Assembly (NCBI RefSeq): GCF_026898115.1
Contig: NZ_CP114036.1
Location: forward strand, 992,001-1,056,000
Source of the DNA: Streptomyces sp. S465
GTDB taxonomy: Bacteria > Actinomycetota > Actinomycetes > Streptomycetales > Streptomycetaceae
Length of the DNA stretch: 64,000 bases
Reading direction: 5' to 3'
The notes beneath the pieces are model-generated. The model worked only from the letters and a program-made list of their open reading frames with translations, was not told the origin of the DNA and ran no database searches. Positions within the stretch are counted from its first letter, which is position 1. Every line of letters begins with the position of its first letter. Positions 38,159 to 48,100 of this stretch are shown piece after piece. Position numbers and translations under genes: made by a program.

Positions 38159-38323
38159 CGCTCACATCCCCTTGTCGCGGGCCGCACCGTCGCGGGCCAC
38201 ACCGTCTTGACGGTTGAGCCGGGTGCGATGTGACAGGGCGATGGGGCCGACCCGGCGGGCGAGGCGGCCATGGCCCCTCGCCCGCCCTCGTCCCGGCTCA
38301 CCTCACCGGGGAAGCCGCGCCTC

Positions 38324-38812
38324 TCACCGGGGGAGCTGCGCCTCGATCGCGGTGACCACCTCGGCCGCCTCCGGCTCGGTCCGCGGCCGGAACCGGCCCA
38401 CGACCTCACCGGCCGGCGAGATCAGGAACTTCTCGAAGTTCCACTGCACATCCCCCGCCTCGCCCTGCGCGTCCGGCGTCCGCGTCAGCTCGGCGTAGAG
38501 CGGATGCCGCTGCTCGCCGTTGACATCGGTCTTCTCCAGCAGCGGGAAGGACACGCCGTAGGTCGTCGAGCAGAACGTCTGGATCTCCTCGCTGGTCCCC
38601 GGCTCCTGCCCCGCGAACTGATTGCACGGAACGCCCAGCACGGTGAATCCGCGCCCGGCATAGCGCTGCTGCAACCGCTCGAGCCCCTCGTACTGCGGGG
38701 TGAGACCGCACTTGGACGCCACGTTGACCACCAGCAGCGCCGCGCCGCGATGCTCACCGAGGGAGGTCGGCTCGCCGGTGAGGGTGCGCAGGGGAATGTC
38801 GTACAGGCTCAT
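38324..38812 (-). CDS. Glutathione-peroxidase-family thiol peroxidase
   Basis: 162 residues, single-domain. Peroxidatic Cys35 in VNVASKCGLTPQYEGL; CNQFAGQEPG and WNFEKFLI complete the family's active site. Streptomyces lacks glutathione, so such enzymes probably use thioredoxin or mycothiol systems. Role: removal of peroxides in cytoplasm. Own transcription unit, isolated from the YceI gene by a strong hairpin. Confidence 0.93.
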   Translation of the reverse strand: MSLYDIPLRTLTGEPTSLGEHRGAALLVVNVASKCGLTPQYEGLERLQQRYAGRGFTVLGVPCNQFAGQEPGTSEEIQTFCSTTYGVSFPLLEKTDVNGEQRHPLYAELTRTPDAQGEAGDVQWNFEKFLISPAGEVVGRFRPRTEPEAAEVVTAIEAQLPR

Positions 38813-38907
38813 GGGATCAACCGCCTTCGTCGTTCGATGGACGAGCCCAATCTATGCGCCGGCCGGATCATCCGGTGGCTCGTCCTCGCCGGGTTCCGCA
38901 CGTGATG

Positions 38908-38955
38908 CGAGACGGCGGTGGGGCGGGCCACAGGGCCCGCCCCACCGCCGTCTCG
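38908..38955 (-). terminator. Very strong 22-bp perfect hairpin after the YceI gene
   Basis: Arms 38908-38929 and 38934-38955 are perfectly complementary (key part GGCGGTGGGGCGGGCC / GGCCCGCCCCACCGCC), loop ACAG. It begins 11 bp beyond the YceI stop. Confidence 0.88.
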
Positions 38956-38965
38956 GACAGGAGGA

Positions 38966-39889
38966 TCACTCCGGCGGCGTCGGCATGTCGGGGGCGCGGT
39001 ACATCGCCTGGATGTCGAACTCCAGCTTGACCGTGGGGCCGACCACGGCGATGCCACGGGCGAGCATGTTCCGCCAGTTGAGCGTGTAGTCCTCGCGGTG
39101 CAGTTCGGCGGTGGCGAGGGCCGCGCAGCGCAGTTCCTGTTCGTAGCCTCCGTTCACGGCGCCGAGGTAGGTGGTGTCCAGGGTCACCGAGCGGCTGACG
39201 CCGTGCATGGTGAGGGGGCCCTGGATGGTCCACTTGGGTCCGCTGCGCCAGGTGAAGCGGTTGCTGACGAAGTGGATCTCCGGGTAGTTCTCGACGTCGA
39301 GGAAGTCGGCCGAGCGCAGGTGGTTGTCGCGGGTGTTGTTGCCGGTGCTGATGCTGGAGGCGTCGATGACGACCTCGACGCGGGAGTCCTCCATCCGCTC
39401 GGCGACGTGGATACCGCCCCGGAAGCGGGTGAAGCGGCCGTGCACATTGGCCATGCCGACGTGGCGGGCGATGAACCGGATCGCGGTGTGCGGCGGGTCG
39501 AAGAGCCAGGTGCCGGGCGGGGGGAGTTCCAGCTGCTGGGAGGGCTCCAGCTGCACCCTGCGGGCCGGTTCGCACTGGCCCGGGGCGATGTCCACGGTGA
39601 AGCGGTTGGGCTGGAGACCGCTTCCGGTGATCAGCACGGTGTACGTCCCCGGCTCGAGCGTGGCGAGGAACAGTCCGTGCGGATCGGTGGTGGCTCTGGC
39701 CACGGTACGGGCGGCGCCACGCGTTTCGGTGACGGTCACCTCGACGCCGCCCATGGGCTCGCCGACCGGATCCAGGACCTCGCAGCTGAAGGCTCCGGCG
39801 CCCACGGGCATGGGCATCCGGAGCGCTGGTCCACGGTCCGGGCGCTTGGTGCGCCTGCGCCGCAGCAGTCCGAGAGGCATTGCAGTCAT
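38966..39889 (-). CDS. YceI-family lipid-binding protein with N-terminal carboxypeptidase-regulatory-like domain
   Basis: 307 residues. Residues ~30-105: beta-sandwich of CarboxypepD_reg type (FSCEVLDPVGEPMGGVEVTVTETRG...GLFLATLEPGTYTVLITGSG). Residues ~125-300: YceI lipocalin-like barrel (GTWLFDPPHTAIRFIARHVGMANVHGRFTRFRGGIHV, DNHLRSADFLDVENYPEIHFVS, GPLTMHGVSRSVTLDTTYLG), which binds isoprenoids/lipids in other bacteria. No signal peptide, so probably cytoplasmic. Start ambiguous between ATG 39889 and ATG 39880; no clear ribosome site. Fused domain order is common in actinomycetes. Confidence 0.87.
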   Translation of the reverse strand: MTAMPLGLLRRRRTKRPDRGPALRMPMPVGAGAFSCEVLDPVGEPMGGVEVTVTETRGAARTVARATTDPHGLFLATLEPGTYTVLITGSGLQPNRFTVDIAPGQCEPARRVQLEPSQQLELPPPGTWLFDPPHTAIRFIARHVGMANVHGRFTRFRGGIHVAERMEDSRVEVVIDASSISTGNNTRDNHLRSADFLDVENYPEIHFVSNRFTWRSGPKWTIQGPLTMHGVSRSVTLDTTYLGAVNGGYEQELRCAALATAELHREDYTLNWRNMLARGIAVVGPTVKLEFDIQAMYRAPDMPTPPE

Positions 39890-40193
39890 CTCACTAACGG
39901 TTATCCGGGTACGGGGGTGTCCATGATGGTGCTTCACGGTGCACCGCGAACGCCCGGGGGGTGGATGTCGGCCGCGTCCGACGATCTTCCGCGCCGTGCC
40001 GCTCGGCAACTTCCCCCTGCGCGAACGGGTTTCGGCACGCCGCGGCCCCACCGGGCCGGCGGCCCGCGCGTCGGCCGGGTCATGGCGGTACCGGAAGTCG
40101 CGGGCGTACGGAATAAACCAGGCACAGGGGCGGAAACAGTCACCACGGGGGCCGGTGACGACGAATCCGGCACGCGGTCACAGAGGGGGAACG
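39890..40193. other. Divergent intergenic region, YceI / membrane-protein gene
   Basis: No gene seen. ACTAACGGTTATCC at 39892-39905 and GGAATAAACC at 40110-40119 are the A/T-richer spots and probably belong to the two promoters. Confidence 0.35.
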
Positions 40194-40754
40194 GTGACGC
40201 GATACGACAGCACCGACGGCGAGGCGGCCGCGGACCGGCTGCTGATCGTGGAGTACGAGCAGGTGAAGGAGGAACAGCGGGCGCGGATCGGGTTCCGCGA
40301 CAATCTGCTCTACGCGACGCTCGCCTCGATGGCGGCCATCATCACCTTCTCCCTCCAGGGGCATGGACGTCCGGAGCTGCTGTTGCTGCTGCCCCCGGCG
40401 TCGACGCTGCTGGGCTGGGCGTATCTGGTCAACGACGAGAAGATATCGGCCATCGGGCGGTATGTCCGGGAGGATCTGGGGCCGCGGCTGGGGACGCGGG
40501 CGGCTCCGGGCCGGCCACCGGTGTTCGGCTGGGAGCGGGCCCATCGCGACGACGGCCGCCGGGTCTCCCGCAAGCGGCTTCAGCTCGCGGCCGATCTGCT
40601 GCTGTTCGCGGTGGCGCCGATCGCCGCCCTCACCGTGTACTGGACCTCGGAGCCGGTGCGGGCGGTGCTGCTGGCGGTGTCGGTGGCGGAGGTGGCGCTG
40701 GTCGCCGTGCTGGCGGTGCAGATCGTGCTGTACGCGGATCTGCGCCGGCCCTGA
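40194..40754 (+). CDS. Small four-helix membrane protein associated with the conflict-type cluster
   Basis: 186 residues. Helices near 45-62 (LYATLASMAAIITFSL), 68-85 (LLLLLPPASTLLGWAYLV), 135-155 (LAADLLLFAVAPIAALTVYW) and 160-182 (VLLAVSVAEVALVAVLAVQIVLY). The amino end is a soluble, amphipathic segment (EAAADRLLIVEYEQVKEEQRARIGFRDN), with the ExxKxEQxxRIxxRDN pattern seen in membrane partners beside NB-ARC/TPR or nucleosidase genes. GTG 40194 follows GAGGGGG. It is likely the membrane component or sensor of the adjacent system; that is inference from position (175 bp upstream of the nucleosidase gene). Confidence 0.7.
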   Translation: MTRYDSTDGEAAADRLLIVEYEQVKEEQRARIGFRDNLLYATLASMAAIITFSLQGHGRPELLLLLPPASTLLGWAYLVNDEKISAIGRYVREDLGPRLGTRAAPGRPPVFGWERAHRDDGRRVSRKRLQLAADLLLFAVAPIAALTVYWTSEPVRAVLLAVSVAEVALVAVLAVQIVLYADLRRP

Positions 40755-40928
40755 GCCATGGGGCGCGCGGGGGCGGGTCGGGTCCGTAAGGTTGGTGCCG
40801 GAGGCTGTCCCAGGCGGAGTATCGCCCTCGTGCGGGGCGTACTTGGGCGATGCGACAACGCGGCGAGCGGCCGTGCCAGGCGCCGGGAGCAGGGCGCCTC
40901 CTTTGACGACAGGCCCTAGGGGGGATAC

Positions 40929-42074
40929 GTGGGCGCTCGTGACAACGGGGTGGCGGCGCGGGCCGATGTGGTGGTCCTGACCGCGCTGGAGGTCGAGTAC
41001 CGGGCGGTCCGCGCCCATCTGGAGGATCCGCGCCCGGACCGGGCGGAGCGGGGCGCGCTGTTCGAGCTGGGCGTGTTCCGCGACGGGCCCGCCGCGCGGA
41101 CGGTCGCCCTCCATATGACCGGTCCGGGGAATCCGGGCGCCGCCGCCTCGGTCGAGCGTGCGGCGGCGCTCTTCGCGCCCCGGGCGGTGCTGTTCGTGGG
41201 GGTCGCGGGCGGCCGTAAGGACGTCGCGCTGGGGGATGTGGTGGCCGCCGACTCGGTGTACGACTACGAGACCGGCAAGGACACCGAGACGGGGTTCCTG
41301 CCCCGGCAGAAGACCTATCAGTCGGCGTACGGCCTGGTGCAGCTGGCCCGGCTGGTGGCGGCGGGCGACACGTGGCAGCGCCGGATCCCCCCGGGGGACG
41401 GCGCCCCGCGCCCCCGCGCCCATGTGAAGCCCCTCGCGGCGGGCGGGCGGGTGGTGGCGCACCAGCGCTCGGACGTCGGGCTGAGGCTGGCGGCCGGCGC
41501 GGGGGACGCGCTCGCGGTGGACATGGAGGGCTTCGGCTTCCTCGCGGGCGCGTATGTCAACCAGCATCTGGACGCGCTGGTGATCCGTGGCGTCTCGGAT
41601 CTGCTCGGGGACAAGGGCGAGGCGCACGACGAGCGCTGGCAGCCCGTGGCGTCCCGGCACGCGGCCGCCTTCGCCTTCGAGCTGATCGGCCGGCTCCCGG
41701 TGGCCCCCGACGCACCGGCGGCCCCCGACGCACCGGCGGCCCGGCCGTCCGCCGCCCGTACGCCGCCCCGGGCCGCCGTACCGCGCGGGCAGCGGCTGAC
41801 CATCCACGACCTCGGCGGTCTCGCGGACACCTTGCTGGCCGTGTCCGGGATGACCTCGCCCGCCCGCTGGCAGCAGCTGCTCGATGAGCTGCCCACCGTC
41901 GGCACCGCGGTGGGCCGCCAGTCGGCGAGCCGCCCGGAGGCCCTGTCCCTGCTGCGCACCTGCGAGGCGCGCCGGGCGCTGCGGGAGCTGGTGGAGGTGG
42001 TCGCGGTGCTCGCCCCGGACGATCCGGCGGCCGCCGAACTCGCCCGGCGGGTCGAGGAGCTCGGTCTGGAGTGA
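40929..42074 (+). CDS. Nucleoside-phosphorylase/MTAN-fold effector with C-terminal helical adaptor domain
   Basis: 381 residues. Residues 12-260: PNP_UDP/MTAN-like fold (VVLTALEVEYRAVRAHL, HMTGPGNPGAAAS, VLFVGVAGGRKDVALGDVVAADSVYDYETGKD, VDMEGFGFLAGAY, VIRGVSDLLGD with SD acid). Such modules can cleave purine nucleosides or NAD-related nucleotides and occur as effectors in predicted conflict systems. An Ala/Pro linker (~265-285) leads to an ~90-residue all-helical domain (LTIHDLGGLADTLLAVSGM ... RALRELVEVVAVLAPDDPAAAELARRVEEL) that resembles the effector-associated (EAD-type) adaptors. Catalytic activity is not proven. GTG 40929 follows GGGGGGA. Confidence 0.75.
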   Translation: MGARDNGVAARADVVVLTALEVEYRAVRAHLEDPRPDRAERGALFELGVFRDGPAARTVALHMTGPGNPGAAASVERAAALFAPRAVLFVGVAGGRKDVALGDVVAADSVYDYETGKDTETGFLPRQKTYQSAYGLVQLARLVAAGDTWQRRIPPGDGAPRPRAHVKPLAAGGRVVAHQRSDVGLRLAAGAGDALAVDMEGFGFLAGAYVNQHLDALVIRGVSDLLGDKGEAHDERWQPVASRHAAAFAFELIGRLPVAPDAPAAPDAPAARPSAARTPPRAAVPRGQRLTIHDLGGLADTLLAVSGMTSPARWQQLLDELPTVGTAVGRQSASRPEALSLLRTCEARRALRELVEVVAVLAPDDPAAAELARRVEELGLE

Positions 42075-42442
42075 CCCTTATCACCCTCCCGTCCCGGCGG
42101 CCAACCTTCCGCGCGGGGGCCCGTGCTCGTCCCGGCCGCCCAGGGACGGCGGCCGTCACCCGGCGCCGCCGGAAGCGGCCAGGTGGGCCCCGCGAGGACG
42201 GCTCGCCACCGCGCGGAGGTACGCTCCCCGGGCCCGTCGCCGGGAGGTGTCGCCGAGGCGGCGGCGGCCGTCCGGGGGCGGCGGGCGGCGCCGCGGACAT
42301 CCTCGCCCCGGGGTGTCAGGAGAGGCTCGCGGGGCATACAAGTTGTCCGGAGTCCGGGCGGATGGCGCCCGTGTGGGGGAAGGGCTCCGGCGGGATCATC
42401 GGCGGCGGGGACCGGTGATGCGGCCTCGGGGGAGGGCAGCGC
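42075..42442 (+). other. Region upstream of the VMAP-MoxR-NB-ARC operon
   Basis: 368 bp with no supported gene. The A/T-richest part, GCATACAAGTTGTCC at 42334-42348, is the best candidate for promoter elements of the downstream operon. The rest is GC-rich with several short hairpins. Confidence 0.4.
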
Positions 42443-43939
42443 ATGGCGGCCATGGGGGAAGGTGGCCTGAAATCGGTCGGCAACCTCGTCACGGCGTTGA
42501 AGGAGTTCCGCTGTCTGACGGATCCGGATCTGCGCTCGCTGTGCCTGGATCTGGTCGCCATGGAGCTGGAGATGACCAGCCTGCCCGTGCGCGCCCACCG
42601 GGTGACCGACTACTTCCTGGTGGAACTGGCCCGCGAATGCCTGGAGAACGCGCGGGTCATGCACGCGCTACGCGCGTCCCTCGCGGTGCTGGCGGCGGCC
42701 GACGAGGACGCCATGAAGCGGCTCGACTCGGTCATGGAGCAGATGACGGCCCGTCCGGCGCTGCCCGGGGCCGCCGTCGCGAAGCTGCGGTCGCTGCTGG
42801 AGGAGCTGGAGGTCGAGCAGCTCGGCCAGTTGTGCCGCATGGCCGCGGGCCCGCTCCAGGAGGTCCCGGCGGTCACCGGCCCCTGGCAGGCCTTCGAGGT
42901 GCTGAGCCGGATGAACGCGCAGCCGGGCGGGCTGCCGCCGCAGCTCGCCCTGGTGGAGTACCTCGCGGCGGCCGCGCGTCCGCTGCGCAGAGCCGACGAG
43001 CTGCGCGAATGGGCCGATGAGCAGGCCCGGGAGCTGGGTCTGACGCCCCAGCTGCGGTCGCTGCGGCAGCAGGTGGGGCATGCCGCGCCGGCCGGGCCGG
43101 TGGACGCCTATCTGGTGATCCGGCTGCTGCCGCGGGAGGAGTCGGGGGCTTACGAGCTCTCGTCCTGGTACCAGTACGATCCGACCGGCTGGCATCCGGT
43201 CCGCGGTCCGGTGGCCCAGGTCACCTCTCAGACGGCGGAGCGGGCGGTCCAGACGCTGGTGTACGAGGCGGCCGAGGAGTGGGACGACGCGCGGGCGATC
43301 CATGTGGAGTTCATGCTCGGCCCGGATGACCTGAATCTGCCGGTCCACCGCTGGCGTCTGGAGCTCGACAGCGAGCTTCCCACCCCGCTGTACATGGACC
43401 ATCCGGTGGTCGTACGGAGCCTGGAGAGAAGCCGGACCAGACGCTGGCACCGCGAGTGGAAGCAGCGCTGGAACCTCTTCGAGCGGCAGCCCGAGCGCGC
43501 CAGACAGCTCGTCGTGGACGGCGCGGACCCGGACAGTCCGCGCTCCGGCGACCCCACCGCCCTGCTGGCCCGGCTCAAGTCCGATCCGCATGTGGTCGCC
43601 CTGGTCCTGACCTCGCCCCCGGGCACCACCCCCGAGGGCAGCGCGGAGGCGCTGGCCGCCTGGCGGGCCGGGATCCCGCTGGTCGCCTGGGACGGCCGGA
43701 GGGTCCGGGACCCCCGCTTCGTCGAGCGCCTGAGACAAAAACCGGCCGACGCCAGCGGGGACCTGGCACGGCTCCGCGAAGCCGTGACAGAGTTACGTCT
43801 GGACGCCCATACGATCGACGCCGCGGAGCGGGAGCACCACCTCGGGCAGCATGTGGTGCTCGTCTGGGACGACCCGACCCGCCCCGTGGAACCGCAAGGA
43901 CGCATGACGGGGCCGGACGAGGGGGTGGGTGCTCGATGA
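42443..43939 (+). CDS. VMAP-like protein (vWA-MoxR-associated, VMAP-C domain)
   Basis: 498 residues. Residues ~10-100: all-helical adaptor-like segment (LVTALKEFRCLTDPDLRSLCLDLVAMELEM...RVTDYFLVELARECLE). Middle ~100-210: helical. Residues ~215-490: alpha/beta region VDAYLVIRLLPREESGAYELSSWYQYDP ... AIHVEFMLGPDDLNLPVHRWRLE ... VVALVLTSPPGT ... AWRAGIPLVAWDG matching the look of VMAP-C, the third partner of vWA and MoxR in ternary NTP-dependent conflict systems described by Aravind's group. The carboxyl end overlaps the MoxR start (ATGA). TTA codon at residue 451. ATG 42443 follows GGGGGAGG. Confidence 0.72.
   Translation: MAAMGEGGLKSVGNLVTALKEFRCLTDPDLRSLCLDLVAMELEMTSLPVRAHRVTDYFLVELARECLENARVMHALRASLAVLAAADEDAMKRLDSVMEQMTARPALPGAAVAKLRSLLEELEVEQLGQLCRMAAGPLQEVPAVTGPWQAFEVLSRMNAQPGGLPPQLALVEYLAAAARPLRRADELREWADEQARELGLTPQLRSLRQQVGHAAPAGPVDAYLVIRLLPREESGAYELSSWYQYDPTGWHPVRGPVAQVTSQTAERAVQTLVYEAAEEWDDARAIHVEFMLGPDDLNLPVHRWRLELDSELPTPLYMDHPVVVRSLERSRTRRWHREWKQRWNLFERQPERARQLVVDGADPDSPRSGDPTALLARLKSDPHVVALVLTSPPGTTPEGSAEALAAWRAGIPLVAWDGRRVRDPRFVERLRQKPADASGDLARLREAVTELRLDAHTIDAAEREHHLGQHVVLVWDDPTRPVEPQGRMTGPDEGVGAR
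43793..43795 (+). other. TTA leucine codon in the VMAP-like gene
   Basis: In frame, residue 451 (VTELRL). TTA is decoded only by the bldA tRNA in Streptomyces, so translation should depend on development. Confidence 0.85.
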
Positions 43940-45114
43940 GCGACGGAGAGCCTGCGCGACGGCACAACGGACAGATCCACCCTGATGCGGCCGCCTCGGG
44001 CGCGCTGCCGTCCGGGATACCCCGCCCCTGGTGGATCTACCAGGGCACCGGGCGCCCGCTCCGCGATGTGAGCCTGGAGGAGATCCTTCCGCCGCCGCCC
44101 CCGTGGCGTACCTTCGACGGGGTCTCGGCCTGCCCGGTGGACGGCGACGGCGCGCCCGGCGCGTTATCGGACCCCGAGGACCCGCCGGCCGAGCCCCCGG
44201 CGCCGCCGGAGGACGAGCAGGACACCGCCCGGCGGATGGGCACCGCTCCCCTGGGTCTGCGCTCGGACCCGGAGGAGGCCGATCTGGTCAACGCGGCGCT
44301 GATCCTGAGGCGTCCCCTTCTGGTGACGGGCCGTCCGGGCACCGGCAAGTCGACGCTGGCGTACCGCATCAGCCGGGAACTGGGCCTCGGCCGGGTGCTG
44401 CGCTGGCCGATCACCACGCGATCCACCCTGCGGTCCGGGCTGTACGGCTACGATGCCGTCGGCCGTGTGCACGCCGCCGCGGCCGGTCAGGCGTCGGAGG
44501 GGGACACGCACGAACCCGGACCGGAGGACATCGGCGACTTCCTCCAACTCGGCCCCCTGGGCACGGCGATGCTGCCGCACCGGCTGCCCCGCGTCCTGCT
44601 CATCGACGAATTCGACAAAAGCGACATCGACCTGCCCCATGACCTGCTCGACATCTTCGAGACCGGCGAGTACTCCATTCCCGAGCTGGTGCGCATCCGC
44701 AGACGCCGCCCGGCCGTATCGGTCCTCACCGACGATCCGGAGCGCAGTACCGTCATCGCCTCGGGGCGGGTGCGCTGCCGCGCCTTCCCCGTCGTCGTCA
44801 TCACCAGCAACGGCGAACGGGAGTTCCCGCCCGCGTTCCTGCGGCGCTGTCTCCAGCTCCGGCTGCCCGACCCGGACGCGGACCGGCTGGCCGCGATCGT
44901 GGCCGCGCATCTGGGGCGGGCCGACGATCCGCGTGCGCGGGAGCTGATCCAGATGTTCGTCGAGCGCAGCGAGCGCGAAGGCGGGCTCGCCGCCGACCAG
45001 TTGCTCAACGCGGTGTACCTGGTGACGTCCCAGTCACATGGTCCGGGGCCCGAATGGGAGGAGCTGCTGCAAGCCGTCTGGCACCGGCTGGACAGCGCAG
45101 CGGGCTCGACATGA
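43936..45114 (+). CDS. MoxR-type AAA+ ATPase of the ternary system
   Basis: 392 residues. After ~95 residues of Pro/Asp-rich linker, a MoxR-like AAA+ module: Walker A G132-RPGTGKS-T140, Walker B LLIDEFDKS, sensor-1 VVITSNGEREF, arginine finger region FPPAFLRRCLQLRLPDPDADR. MoxR ATPases with vWA partners act as chaperone-like switches, moving between inactive and active assemblies. It overlaps both neighbours by ATGA, indicating stoichiometric synthesis with VMAP and the vWA-NB-ARC protein. TTA codon at residue 77. The N-terminal motif WWIYQGTGRPLRDVSLEEILPPPPPWR is conserved-looking. Confidence 0.88.
   Translation: MSDGEPARRHNGQIHPDAAASGALPSGIPRPWWIYQGTGRPLRDVSLEEILPPPPPWRTFDGVSACPVDGDGAPGALSDPEDPPAEPPAPPEDEQDTARRMGTAPLGLRSDPEEADLVNAALILRRPLLVTGRPGTGKSTLAYRISRELGLGRVLRWPITTRSTLRSGLYGYDAVGRVHAAAAGQASEGDTHEPGPEDIGDFLQLGPLGTAMLPHRLPRVLLIDEFDKSDIDLPHDLLDIFETGEYSIPELVRIRRRRPAVSVLTDDPERSTVIASGRVRCRAFPVVVITSNGEREFPPAFLRRCLQLRLPDPDADRLAAIVAAHLGRADDPRARELIQMFVERSEREGGLAADQLLNAVYLVTSQSHGPGPEWEELLQAVWHRLDSAAGST
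44164..44166 (+). other. TTA leucine codon in the MoxR gene
   Basis: In frame, residue 77 (APGALSDPE). Predicted bldA dependence. Confidence 0.85.
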
Positions 45115-48100
45115 CACATGACCCAGGCGGCAGGTCCGCCGGGCCCGGTCCGCGGGACCTCGACTGGCGACAGCTGGCCGACGCCCTGTGGCTGGCGGCC
45201 TGCACGGCCGGACGGGACCCTGGCCCCGGACGGCCGGACCCCGGTCCCCTCCCCGCCATACCGGAGGCGGACCCTCCGCCGCCCGGTGCCGAGCCGTCCG
45301 GCGAACGGCCCGACGAGCCCTCCGGCGAACCGCTTCCGGAGCCTGCCGGGGAGCGGCCGGTGCCCGGGGGCGGGGACGGGCCCATCGGCGTGCCGCCGCC
45401 CCGTCCCGCGGAGCTGGCCGCCGTGGCGGCGTCGCCCGGTGAGGCGGAGCCGGTGACCGTCGCGGAGACCTTCGCGCCCGTGCGCCGGCCGTCCGCCGAT
45501 ACCCCGCCGCTGCCCGAGCGCGCCCTGTCCCGGGCGCTGCGGCCGCTCAAGCGCACCTCGCCCTCGCCGGTCGAGACGGAGGTCGACGAGGAGGCCACGG
45601 CCGAGCGGGCGGCACGCGAGGGGCTGTGGGTGCCCGCCTGCGTGCCGGTGCGCGAGCGCTGGATGGACGCCGTCCTGGTGCTGGACTGCGGCAGTTCGAT
45701 GGTGGTCTGGCGGCGGACGGCCGCGCGTCTGGCCACCGTGCTGCGGCGCACCGGAGCCTTCCGGGATGTGCGGGTGCACCGGGTGAACACCGACCATCCG
45801 TGGCCCGAGGACCGATCGCCGGTCGACGGCATGCCGCCGCGCGGCAAGCGCACGGTGCTGGTGCTGACCGACGGCATCGGCGCGGCCTGGGCCGACGACA
45901 GCGCCCAGCGCGCGCTGGCCCGTTGGGCGCGGCACGCGTCGGTCGCGGTGCTGCACGTCTTGCGCCAGGGCCGCTGGCACCACACCGGTGTGGCCCCGGA
46001 GCGGGTGCGGGTGCGGGTGCCCGAACCGGGCGCGCCCAACGGCACCTGGCGGCGGGCGGACGGCGGTCCCTGGCCGGGCGGCGCACCGCCGGTTCCGGTG
46101 CTGGAGCTGGACGCGCGCTGGATGGCCAACTGGGCGCGGCTGGTGGCTCGGCCGTCGGTGCGCGGCGAGGACACGATGGCGCTGCTGCCCGGCGCGCCGG
46201 CCGAGCGCTGGGAGCCCGAACCGGAACCCAGCGCCTGGGACCGCGTCTTCCGGTTCCGCGCCACCGCCTCGCCGAGCGCCTTCCGGCTGGCGTCCCGGCT
46301 GGCCGCCGCCCCGTTGAACATCCCCGTGATGGAGTTCGTCCAGGGGATCCACCAGCCGGAGGGCAGCCCCGGCGATCTGGCCGAGATCCTGCTGGGCGGG
46401 CTGCTGCGCAAGGTGGGCACCGCCGACCCGCTGGACGAGACGGGCATCGGCTACGAATTCCACGACGGGGTACGGGAGCTGCTGCTGTCCGCCGGGCTGC
46501 GGGACGAGTCGCTGTACATCCTCGGCAGCGTCCTGGACCGGCTGGGCCGCCGCTGGCAACCGCTGCTGATGCTGCGCGATCTGCTCAACCACCCCTCAGG
46601 GTCGGTGCGGGACCTGCCCAGGACGGAGCGCCTGCTGCCGTACATCCGCCTTCAGGAGCAGGTCTACCAGGCGCTCTCCGGACCGTATCTGGAAGGTGCG
46701 CGCTCCTTTCGCGCCCTGGTCCTGGCCCATCAGGCGCTCGTCCGCTCGGGGGAAAGCCGACCCGATCCAGTTGAAGACGCATCACACAGGGGAAAACATG
46801 TGGTCTCCGAGGCGGTTGGGATGACTGACTCCACGACTCCCCGAGCCGATCCGCTGTCCCAGGCCGACGATTCACCATCCCCGCCGGCGCACGGCACGCC
46901 GGGCCCGGCGGGGGAGCATCCGAGAGGAACATTCGTGTCCGTGACCGCTGCCCGGTCCCTGCCCGCGGCGGAGCGCCGCGCCGGGGAACCCCCGGCCATC
47001 TGGGGCAACGTACCGCCCCGGAACAACAACTTCACCGGGCGGCAGTCGTTGCTCGACACGCTCCACCAGCGGCTGCGGAGCGAGGGCACGGCCGCCGTGC
47101 TGCCCGAGGCCCTGCACGGGCTCGGCGGGGTGGGCAAGTCACAGATCGCCCTGGAGTACGTCCATCAGCACGCCGCCGACTACGACGCGGTGTGGTGGAT
47201 CCCGGCGGAGCGCCCCGAGCAGATCCGCCAGGCGCTGGTCCAGCTCGCCGACCGGCTCGGGCTGCACGCGGGCATGGAGGCCAACACGGCCGTGCCGAGC
47301 GTGCTCGACGCGCTGCGCACCGGACGCCCGTGCCGCAACTGGCTGCTGGTCTTCGACAACGCCGAGGAGCTGGAGACGGTGCGGCCGTTCTTCCCCACCG
47401 GCGGGCCGGGCCGGATCCTGGTCACCTCCAGGAACGCGCAGTGGTCGCGCGCCGCCCGCACCGTCGAAGTGGACGTCTTCGAGCGGGAGGAGAGCATCGA
47501 GCTGCTGCGCCGCCGGGGGCCGGAGCTGCCGCGCGACCAGGCGGACCGGGTCGCCGACGCGCTGGGGGACCTTCCGCTGGCCATCGAGCAGGCGGCGGCG
47601 TGGCTCACCGAGACGGGTATGCCGGTCGACGAGTATCTCCAGGTCTTCGAGGACGAGCGGGCCGATGTCTCCACCCGCCGCAGCGAGCTGCTGGCGGCGG
47701 GCGTTCCGGTGGACTATCCCGAACCGGTCGCCGCCGCCTGGAACATGTCGCTGCGGCGGCTGGCCGAAACCCATCCCGGCGCCCTCCAATTCCTCCAGAT
47801 GTGCTCGTTCTTCGCCCCCGAGCCGATCTCCCGCCGGCTCTTCTCCGGGGTGCGGGGCGTCTCCCTCTCCCCCGAGCTGTCGGGGGTGCTCCAGGACCCC
47901 ATCAAGCTCGGCCACGCGATCCGTGAGATCAACCGCTACGCCCTGATCAAGATCAACCACCGCAGCAACACCATCGAGATGCACCGGCTGGTGCAGGCCG
48001 TGCTGATCGGCCAGATGTCCCCGCAGCAGCAGGCGGACATGCGGCACAGCGCCCATGTGCTGCTGGCCTTCGGCGATCCCAATGAAGTCTCCCCGCCGAA

